From contig NZ_JSZO01000008.1 in the NCBI RefSeq assembly GCF_000801955.1, forward strand, positions 186,001-250,000: a stretch of 64,000 nucleotides of DNA, written 5' to 3'. Origin of the DNA: Ralstonia sp. A12. GTDB taxonomy: Bacteria > Pseudomonadota > Gammaproteobacteria > Burkholderiales > Burkholderiaceae. The notes beneath the pieces are model-generated. The model had not been told where the DNA came from. It was given only the letters and a program-made list of their open reading frames with translations, and made no database searches. The translations under genes and the position numbers were made by a program. This document shows positions 36,528 through 43,384 of the stretch, in pieces. Within the stretch, counting starts at the first letter, position 1. Each line of letters opens with the position of its first letter.

Positions 36528-36565
36528 CTGAACGAACTTTCAGGTCACATTCATCCTGCATTCGG
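36528..36565 (+). promoter_or_regulatory. Regulator direct repeat before third PstS-like gene
   Basis: CTGAA (36528-36532) faces TTCAG (36539-36543), which repeats as TTCAT (36550-36554) and TTCGG (36561-36565), each 11 bp apart. A possible -10 box TAAGGT follows at 36576. The same motif is found before 27014 and 45445. This marks an internal promoter after the receptor gene. Confidence 0.6.
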
Positions 36566-36631
36566 GTGGGGCTCCTAAGGTAGAGACGATCACGCCCAAC
36601 CGAGCGTCGACACCCAAACTAGGAGACATCC

Positions 36632-37687
36632 ATGACAAGGACAGCCACCCTGGCCGTCAGTATCGCAGCCGCAATCTGCGCGCTGAGTGCCGTACCCGCC
36701 CATGCACTGAAGTACGCAGCGCCGGAGCATTCGCTGAAGGCCGACCCGTCGATTCCGAAATGGAATCCCGGCCCGGTCGAGAGCAAGCCGGAAGAGGAGC
36801 TGAATATCGTCGGCGCCGACATCATGGACGAGATGGTGATGGAGTGGACCAAGATCTATCGCAAGCAGTACCCGCGCCTGTCGCTCACGATGGACCTGCG
36901 TGCTTCCGGCGCCGGCGCACCGGGGCTGGTCTCGGGCAAGGGCGAGCTTGCGCCCGTCGGCCGTGAGATGTTCCCCGCCGAGCGCAAGGCCTTCGTCGAC
37001 AAGTTCGGCTATGAGCCACTGGAGATCAAAGTGGCCACGGGCAGCGTCGGCTCGCTGGGCAAGACCGCGGCCAGCATCATCCTCGTCGACAAGGACAACC
37101 CGATCGACTGCCTGAGCCTGCCGCAACTCGACGCCATCTACTCGAAGACGCGCAAGCTCGGCTACAAGGAAGTCAACACCTGGGGCGACCTCGGCGCAAC
37201 AGGGGATTGGGCTTCCCGCCCGATTCATCTCTACGGCCTGAAGCCCGTCAACGGCATCGAGCAGTATTTCAAAGAGATCGCGATGCACGGTGGCGAATAC
37301 AAGGACAACATCCAGTTCGTCAAAGGCAAGGGCTTCACGCACGCGTTCACCGTCGCGGCAGAAGATATGGCGACGCATCCGGGCGGCCTGACCTACGCGC
37401 TCATGGCAAACGTCACGCCTAACGTGAAGGTCTTGAAGCTCTCATCCACGCAGGGCGGCACCTGCTATGCGCCGACGGTGGAGAGCGTCTATGCGCACAA
37501 GTATCCGTTCAGCCGCTACGTCTACATCTACGTCAACAAGGCACCTGGCAAACCGCTTGAACCGAAGGTCAAGGAGTTCCTCAAGCTGGTGCTGAGCCAG
37601 GAAGGCCAGCAGGCGGTGGCCAACGAACGCGTCTTTATTCCACTGCAGCCGGAAGTGGTGAAGGAGGAGTTGAAGAAGCTCGATTGA
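36632..37687 (+). CDS. PstS-like periplasmic binding protein
   Basis: 351 residues with ribosome site AGGAGA; signal peptide ends near residue 25 (AHA-L). The fold begins LNIVGADIMDEMVMEWTKIY and includes GKGELAPVGREM, VDKDNPIDCLSLPQLDAIY, WGDLGATGDW and VKEFLKLVLSQEGQQAV. Third of four related genes, under its own promoter. Ligand unknown; the residues around the first loop (DLRASGAGAP) differ from the second copy, so ligands may differ. Confidence 0.9.
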   Translation: MTRTATLAVSIAAAICALSAVPAHALKYAAPEHSLKADPSIPKWNPGPVESKPEEELNIVGADIMDEMVMEWTKIYRKQYPRLSLTMDLRASGAGAPGLVSGKGELAPVGREMFPAERKAFVDKFGYEPLEIKVATGSVGSLGKTAASIILVDKDNPIDCLSLPQLDAIYSKTRKLGYKEVNTWGDLGATGDWASRPIHLYGLKPVNGIEQYFKEIAMHGGEYKDNIQFVKGKGFTHAFTVAAEDMATHPGGLTYALMANVTPNVKVLKLSSTQGGTCYAPTVESVYAHKYPFSRYVYIYVNKAPGKPLEPKVKEFLKLVLSQEGQQAVANERVFIPLQPEVVKEELKKLD

Positions 37688-37757
37688 GAAGACACAACCG
37701 TAGTCGCTCCGGCGCAGCCGTTGACCACAACGGAGGCGCCGTGAGCGGGCGGACAGG

Positions 37758-38846
37758 ATGGAAGACAACCCCATGCATGCAATTTCCATCCGGCGGATGG
37801 TCCGCCAAGTTGGATTCACCATCGCTGTTGGCGCAATCTTCGCGGCATCCGCAGCCCCGGCTGCAAGCGTAGACACACCAGTCGAAACACAGCTGGAAAC
37901 CGGCAGCGCATTACCGCACTTTCAGCCCGCACGGCTCCAACAACCCATGGGGGCGCCCTATCAAAATTCCGATGGTGTCATCCGGATCATCGGTTACAAC
38001 GACATGCAGGGCATGCTCGTCAGGATCAATGCGCTCTTTCAGCGGCTCCATCCTGAGTTCAGGTTCGAACTGATTCTCAAAGGCACACGCACTGCGCCAG
38101 GCGCACTGGCACGCGGCACATCCCTGCTCGCCCCGATGGGCGCCGAGTTTTCCGACGCAGAGTTGGCGGCCTACATGAAGCAGACCGGAACAGCGCCGGT
38201 CATGTTCCGGGTTGCACACGATTCGTTGAATCCCGCTGCGCTGTCGGCGCCGTTGGCCATCTTCGTGGGCGCGCAGAATCCGTTGCCCCACCTCAACATG
38301 GAGCAACTGGCCCGCGTGTTCACGGCGTCGCCTCATGGCATGGCTACGTGGGGCCAACTCGGGTTGGATGGTGAATGGGCTTCGCGCCCCATCCATCTCT
38401 GCGGGCTTGCACCATCGACAGCGCTGGGCCGGCTCATGCAGCGCCGGCTGGGCGACCAACCATTCGCCAAAGGGTTCACCGCGTTCCAGCAGTCTCGAGA
38501 TGCGGTGGAGTGCGTCGCCGCGGACCCGCTGGCGATCGGATTCGCCGCCATCAACCGAGGCGTTCCGGCGGTCAGGGTAGTACCGCTGTCGGAGCACGAG
38601 GAAGATGCACCCTCCAGCGGAACGCGAGAAGACATCGTCACCAACCGCTACCCGCTGGACCGCTATCTGCTGATCTATTTGCGCACCGACGCGCAGCGGA
38701 AGGCTAATCCTGTCGCCCGCGAGTACCTGCGTTTGATGCTGTCTTACGAAGGGCAGCAGGCCATCGCGAATGAAGGGCTCGGATACCTGCCGTTGAATGC
38801 CCGCGAGCGTGCGGAAGAACTGCGGCGGCTGTCAGCGCTGGACTGA
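37758..38846 (+). CDS. PstS-like periplasmic binding protein
   Basis: 362 residues from ATG at 37758; ATG at 37773 fits a signal peptide (VGFTIAVGAIFAASAAPAAS) better. The fold begins IRIIGYNDMQGMLVRINALF and includes NPLPHLNMEQLARVF, WGQLGLDGEW and YLRLMLSYEGQQAI. Fourth of the set, 70 bp after the third. Sequence is the most divergent of the four. It ends 41 bp from the convergent response-regulator gene. Confidence 0.88.
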   Translation: MEDNPMHAISIRRMVRQVGFTIAVGAIFAASAAPAASVDTPVETQLETGSALPHFQPARLQQPMGAPYQNSDGVIRIIGYNDMQGMLVRINALFQRLHPEFRFELILKGTRTAPGALARGTSLLAPMGAEFSDAELAAYMKQTGTAPVMFRVAHDSLNPAALSAPLAIFVGAQNPLPHLNMEQLARVFTASPHGMATWGQLGLDGEWASRPIHLCGLAPSTALGRLMQRRLGDQPFAKGFTAFQQSRDAVECVAADPLAIGFAAINRGVPAVRVVPLSEHEEDAPSSGTREDIVTNRYPLDRYLLIYLRTDAQRKANPVAREYLRLMLSYEGQQAIANEGLGYLPLNARERAEELRRLSALD

Positions 38847-38887
38847 TTTCACCTCACCGGCGCCGCAGGCGACACACCAGCCACCTG

Positions 38888-39550
38888 TCAGAGGAGCTGG
38901 TACCCGACACCGCGTACGGTCTTGAAAAGCGGCTTGCCCGGTACTTCGAGCTTGGCACGCAGCCTGCTCATGTAGACATCCAGCAGATTTGTATCCACGT
39001 CGTAGTGTGCCGACCAGATCTTCTCCGAGATCAGCGTGCGCGGCAGAATCCGCCCTTGGTTCTGCATGAAGACTTCGAGCAGCGCGTACTCTCGACTGGT
39101 CAGGTCGACCGGCTTGCCATTGAGCGTGACGGTGTGACTGAGCAGATCCAGGCAAATGCCTGCATGCTCGAGCACCACCTGCTTGACGGCAGCGTGGCGG
39201 CGGACCAGCGATCGCACGCGCGCAAGCAGTTCTTCCAGACTGAATGGCTTGGCAAGGTAATCGTCGGCACCGATGTCCAGCCCCTTCACGCGGTCCTGTA
39301 CGCCGTCGCGTGCGCTCAGGATCAGCACCGGCTCCTGGAAACCGCCCTTACGCCAAGTACGGAGCAGGTCAAGGCCATCGCCATCGGGCAACCCAAGATC
39401 CAGGATCACGACATCGTAAGAGGACTCAACGATGGCGTCGGTCGCCGCTGCACAGGTCCGGGCCAGCGTGACGGTGTATGAGCACTCCGTCAGCCCTTGC
39501 TGAAGGAACCGGCCTAACCGATCTTGATCCTCAACAATCAACGCCTTCAT
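38888..39550 (-). CDS. OmpR-family response regulator
   Basis: 220 residues from ATG at 39550, which follows AGAGGA at good spacing. Receiver domain: acidic VEDQD at the start, phosphoacceptor D51 in VILDLGLPDGDG, K101 in YLAKPFSLEELL. The C-terminal winged helix has LTSREYALLEVFMQNQGRIL and YMSRLRAKL. It is of the TctD/QseB type. No kinase gene is adjacent; the orphan kinase at 25264 is the natural partner. It likely binds the TTCAG repeats found in this locus. Confidence 0.94.
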   Translation of the reverse strand: MKALIVEDQDRLGRFLQQGLTECSYTVTLARTCAAATDAIVESSYDVVILDLGLPDGDGLDLLRTWRKGGFQEPVLILSARDGVQDRVKGLDIGADDYLAKPFSLEELLARVRSLVRRHAAVKQVVLEHAGICLDLLSHTVTLNGKPVDLTSREYALLEVFMQNQGRILPRTLISEKIWSAHYDVDTNLLDVYMSRLRAKLEVPGKPLFKTVRGVGYQLL

Positions 39551-39803
39551 ACGCATCCTCTGCAAATTCCATCGGGCATTTCGCGCACCACAAGCGGACG
39601 CAACGCCTCATCTCCAAATGATGCTTGCTTAACAGCTGATTGCAATCCGGTCTGGTACGTAGAGAACGATTTCCCCCACGGTTCCAGCGATACCAAACAC
39701 GCGCAGGGCACGAAAACTGCCTATGAGTAACCTAAGTCTGCAAGAGGAGACTTGCCTACCAGAATCCGACATACCGCTACTTGCATCAGCCTTGGAGAGA
39801 ACC

Positions 39804-40577
39804 ATGTCAGTCATCCAATCACGCCACTCGACAGAGGCCGCCCTGGCCAAAGTCCCCGAGGTCACGCTCGGGTTCTGGATCATCAAGATCGCCGCGACGA
39901 CGCTTGGAGAAACCGGCGGCGATGCCGTCTCGATGTCAATGAACCTGGGCTACCTGCTCAGCACCGGCATCTTCGCGGCGATCTTCCTGGCACTGGTGAT
40001 GGCGCAGATCAAGGCCAAAGCATTCCGTCCCTTTCTGTACTGGACCACCATCATCGCCACCACCACCGTCGGTACCACGCTGGCCGACTTTGCGGACCGA
40101 TCGCTCGGCATCGGATACGCCGGTGGTTCGGCCCTGCTGCTGGTACTGCTGCTGGGCTCACTCGTCTTCTGGCACCGAACCCTCGGCTCCATCTCGGTCA
40201 GCACCGTCAGCACGCCGAAGGTCGAGGCGTTCTACTGGGTGACGATCATGTTCTCCCAAACGCTGGGGACAGCGCTGGGCGACTGGACCGCCGACACGGC
40301 AGGCCTGGGATACACCGGTGCAGCCATCGTGTTCGGCGCGCTGCTGGCCTTGATCGTGATGGCCTACTACTGGACCCGCGTATCACGCACCCTGCTGTTC
40401 TGGGCCGCGTTCATCCTGACCCGGCCGCTGGGCGCCGTCGTGGGCGACTTCCTGGATAAGCCGCTGAACGCAGGCGGCTTGGCGCTCAGCCGCTATTCCG
40501 CATCGGCTGCGCTGGTCGGGTTCATCTTAGTCAGCATGCTGCTCGTTCGACAGAGGGCCGCCAGCACCGCGCACTGA
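39804..40577 (+). CDS. COG4705-like four-repeat membrane protein (second copy)
   Basis: 257 residues from ATG at 39804, preceded by GGAGAG. It opens with KVPEVTLGFWIIKIAATTLG, nearly identical to the protein at 15135. Four repeats carry buried acidic motifs: TLGETGGDAV, TVGTTLADFA, TLGTALGDWT and PLGAVVGDFL. About eight membrane helices. It is divergent from the response-regulator gene and convergent with the outer-membrane protein gene. Function unknown; an ion-coupled role is an inference from the acidic residues. Confidence 0.85.
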   Translation: MSVIQSRHSTEAALAKVPEVTLGFWIIKIAATTLGETGGDAVSMSMNLGYLLSTGIFAAIFLALVMAQIKAKAFRPFLYWTTIIATTTVGTTLADFADRSLGIGYAGGSALLLVLLLGSLVFWHRTLGSISVSTVSTPKVEAFYWVTIMFSQTLGTALGDWTADTAGLGYTGAAIVFGALLALIVMAYYWTRVSRTLLFWAAFILTRPLGAVVGDFLDKPLNAGGLALSRYSASAALVGFILVSMLLVRQRAASTAH

Positions 40578-40641
40578 AAACGGCCGGAGCCATACCGGGG
40601 CACAGCGACTCTGCGAAACGCTGCGCCCGATGTGGCCCGGA

Positions 40642-41427
40642 TCAATGAAACGGAATCTCGAAAATCCACTTGATCGTCCAGCGGTCCGTCGCACGCGTCA
40701 GGCCGCGGCCGATGCCGACGTTGAAGACGAACGGCTTGCGATCTACATCGAATGCCAGGAAGACGGTGTGCTGCTGCTCGTGCAACGGCGCAAGATGGTT
40801 GATGCGACCGAGGCCCGCGTAGTACTCCAGCCCCGCACGCACACCGGCCGCCACCGTGCGGGCCACCTTGAAGGCAGGTGCCGCTTCAGGAACGCCGCTG
40901 CGGTCGGGCCCGCTCAGATTCCAATCGAGCACCGGGTTGATGGCCCACAACCATTGTTCGTTCTGATAACCATAGATGGGGCGCAACTCCGCCGCCTGCT
41001 GAGACTGTTCAAATCGGGATGCCACATGGGCCAGCTCCACGTTGATACCGGCAAAGCGGCCAACGCCGTCCTCCGGCCGCACGGGCATCCACTTCATGCG
41101 CACCTTGGGGCCAGTGACGTAGTACGTATTGCCGCGCGTGAGCGCGGTCGGGATGTACAGCCCAAGCTCGATCGAAGGCGTCAAGCCATAGGAGAACTCG
41201 GCAGTTGCGCGCCAGCCATGCGGCGTCGTGACCTCGCCGGGATACGACGGCTCGCCGATACCGCTGGGGGTGGTATTGAGGTGCAACTCCAGACCCAATT
41301 CGCCCGGTGCGTTGATGTCACCTGTGTAGACCTGGATTTCATCGGGGAGTACGGCATGGGCCGACAGCGTGGACAGGCCCAACATCGCGGCGATCCCGGC
41401 GGTACGTGCAACACGCAATAGCGGCAT
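40642..41427 (-). CDS. Outer-membrane beta-barrel protein (second copy)
   Basis: 261 residues with signal peptide (cleavage near residue 25, AHA-V). Start supported by GAGGAAG. Alternating strands include GELGLELHLNTTPSGIG, TAEFSYGLTPSIELGLYIP and the C-terminal WTIKWIFEIPFH with the terminal aromatic region typical of barrels. It resembles the 261-residue protein at 16933 in length and role. It is the last gene of the leftward operon that begins at 45445, 38 bp after the SsuA-like gene. Confidence 0.75.
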   Translation of the reverse strand: MPLLRVARTAGIAAMLGLSTLSAHAVLPDEIQVYTGDINAPGELGLELHLNTTPSGIGEPSYPGEVTTPHGWRATAEFSYGLTPSIELGLYIPTALTRGNTYYVTGPKVRMKWMPVRPEDGVGRFAGINVELAHVASRFEQSQQAAELRPIYGYQNEQWLWAINPVLDWNLSGPDRSGVPEAAPAFKVARTVAAGVRAGLEYYAGLGRINHLAPLHEQQHTVFLAFDVDRKPFVFNVGIGRGLTRATDRWTIKWIFEIPFH

Positions 41428-41465
41428 GCATCACTTCCTCGTGTTTTTTCACAGCAAACCATGCA

Positions 41466-42494
41466 TTAGCGCAAGGTCTTCAGTGCTTCGTCGACGAATA
41501 CATTGGTATAGGTCCGGGCAATCTTCACCGAGCCGTAGCTTGGATTGGCCGCTGCGAGGGTTCGCCACTCCTTCTCTGCGCCGTCCTCCGGCATGCGGCC
41601 ATCGTTGGCGAACATCGGAATCTCCTGCTTCAGCACCTTCAGATAGGCGGCGCGGTCCTTCCCGCTGATCTCCTGCGGAATGACGGCCAGGATCTGCTCC
41701 GGCGTATGGGTGTTGATGTAGTGCAGCGTACGAACGAACGCACCCGCCAGATGCCGGGCGATTTCCGGGTGGGCCTGCACGCGCGCACTCGACATGTAGA
41801 CCGTGCTCGACGGGAACAGCGCGCCCAGGTTCCGGCGTGTGCCGTCAACCGTGGTCAGGTCGGCAAACACGGTCGCCACGCCGTTCGACTCATAGACGTC
41901 TCCATCCGGGGTGGGCGCGACAACGAACTCAGCGCGCCCGTCGCGCAGCGCCTCGATGTTCTTCTCCTTCCCATCCGTCCCGAGACGCATGTAGTCGCCA
42001 ATGCCGTGCCCGCCTGCCAGTACCAGCGCATTCGCCAGCGTGCTCTTCGACGAACCTGCCCCGCCAGCGATGAAGCGCGCGCCCTTGAGATCGGCCACGC
42101 TCTGGTACTTCGCTTTCGCCTGGTTCGCGACCAGCACCTTGGCGCCGGGCGTAACACCTAGCGTGACAACCGCCTCGGTATCGATGCCGCGCGACTGGTT
42201 GACCACGTTGTGGTGGTAGTAAGCCATCACGGCATCGACGCGGCCATCCTTGAGCATCTCGGCGGTCGATACGTCGTCACGGATGTTCATGACCGTCACG
42301 GTAGTCCGCCCATCGCTCAGATAGCCGAGGCGCTCGGCCAGGACCACCGGGAAGTTGCGGATCGCCTTGATCTCATCGACCAGCAGGACGATGCGCTCCG
42401 GCGCGGCAGCGGCATCAGAGACAGCCGGCTCGGCAGCCAGCGCGTGGCCAGCAACCAGGCCAAGGAGGGTCAGGGCAACGATGCGGGTGTTCAT
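41466..42494 (-). CDS. SsuA/NMT1-like periplasmic binding protein (second copy)
   Basis: 342 residues from ATG at 42494, with AGGA eight bases upstream; signal peptide ends near residue 21 (ALA-A). IRNFPVVLAERLGYLSDGRTTV and VADLKGARFIAGGAGSSKST match the lobe motifs of the protein at 27014, and the C-terminal parts (RTLHYINTHTPEQI versus LRYINTHSAAEI) are also close. It has no ATPase or permease of its own in this operon, so it may feed the ABC transporter at 28018-29732 with a second ligand. Confidence 0.88.
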   Translation of the reverse strand: MNTRIVALTLLGLVAGHALAAEPAVSDAAAAPERIVLLVDEIKAIRNFPVVLAERLGYLSDGRTTVTVMNIRDDVSTAEMLKDGRVDAVMAYYHHNVVNQSRGIDTEAVVTLGVTPGAKVLVANQAKAKYQSVADLKGARFIAGGAGSSKSTLANALVLAGGHGIGDYMRLGTDGKEKNIEALRDGRAEFVVAPTPDGDVYESNGVATVFADLTTVDGTRRNLGALFPSSTVYMSSARVQAHPEIARHLAGAFVRTLHYINTHTPEQILAVIPQEISGKDRAAYLKVLKQEIPMFANDGRMPEDGAEKEWRTLAAANPSYGSVKIARTYTNVFVDEALKTLR

Positions 42495-42517
42495 TGGAGA
42501 GTCCTCAACAGCGTTCT

Positions 42518-43312
42518 TCATGGGTTCACGGCAATGCGATCGGCGATCACCACTTGCAGCTCGGTACGCACCTCTTTCTTGCCGTCGCTGATCGCCTTCC
42601 ATTCCGGATTGGCCTTCAGACGCTCACGCACCTTCGCAACCACCGCCTCACGCGTGCTCAGCGCGGCTTCATTCTTGTATTGCAGCACCACCATCGCATT
42701 CCACGGGCGGCCGGCCGGAAACCGGCTCGTGTAGAGCGAATACCCCTGCAACACGCCCTCCTCCATCCATCCCTTGAACTGCGGAATGACATAGCCGTCC
42801 GCATACTTCTCATAGTCGGGCTCTGACACCAGCGTCTTGTAGGGGATGACCACGTACACGGCATGCGCAGACTTGGCATCCAACGGCGCCAGGCGCTTCA
42901 TGTCGACCGGTGTCGTGTGGATCGACGTCGTCACCGCAGCGGCCTCTTTTGACAGGCCTGCGGGCCGCAACCGCTCGGTTTCTCGCCACCGATACAGGTC
43001 GTCCGGCGTGGCAAACGTCAGCACGGCCATGGCGTCCCAGTTGTCCGAATCGGCGTAGCGGTTGAAGAGCAAGTTGTACTGCTTGATTCGTCCGTCCTGC
43101 TTCCAGCGGGCAAGCTCGGGCGCAGTCGACTGCTCCATCGCTTGCCGCAGCACTGGCCGGTTCACGGGGGTAGTCTGGTAGGTGATGATCAATGACTGCG
43201 CATCGCTGGCGGCGGGCTCGGCTGCAACGGAAACGCCTGCATGAAGCGCCCCCGTGAGCGCAGCGACGGCAGCGGCGGTGTGCGCGAATGCTCGAATCAA
43301 GTTGAATGTCAT
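42518..43312 (-). CDS. Periplasmic protein with two dimeric alpha-beta barrel domains
   Basis: 264 residues from ATG at 43312; signal peptide ends near residue 31 (SVA-A). Two related ferredoxin-like domains are visible: the first begins SLIITYQTTPVNRPVLRQAM and holds NWDAMAVLTFATPDDLYRW; the second begins HAVYVVIPYKTLVSEPDYEK and holds PWNAMVVLQYKNEAALSTR. This resembles EthD, YdhR or heme-oxygenase-like (IsdG) barrels, but those are usually cytoplasmic. No catalytic residues could be assigned. It lies between the reductase fusion and the SsuA-like gene. Confidence 0.65.
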   Translation of the reverse strand: MTFNLIRAFAHTAAAVAALTGALHAGVSVAAEPAASDAQSLIITYQTTPVNRPVLRQAMEQSTAPELARWKQDGRIKQYNLLFNRYADSDNWDAMAVLTFATPDDLYRWRETERLRPAGLSKEAAAVTTSIHTTPVDMKRLAPLDAKSAHAVYVVIPYKTLVSEPDYEKYADGYVIPQFKGWMEEGVLQGYSLYTSRFPAGRPWNAMVVLQYKNEAALSTREAVVAKVRERLKANPEWKAISDGKKEVRTELQVVIADRIAVNP

Positions 43313-43384
43313 GCGTATTTCGTCAGGACGACGTCGTAAGAAAACAGAAACTGCGGCCCGCATGGCGCGGGCATCCCCGATGGG

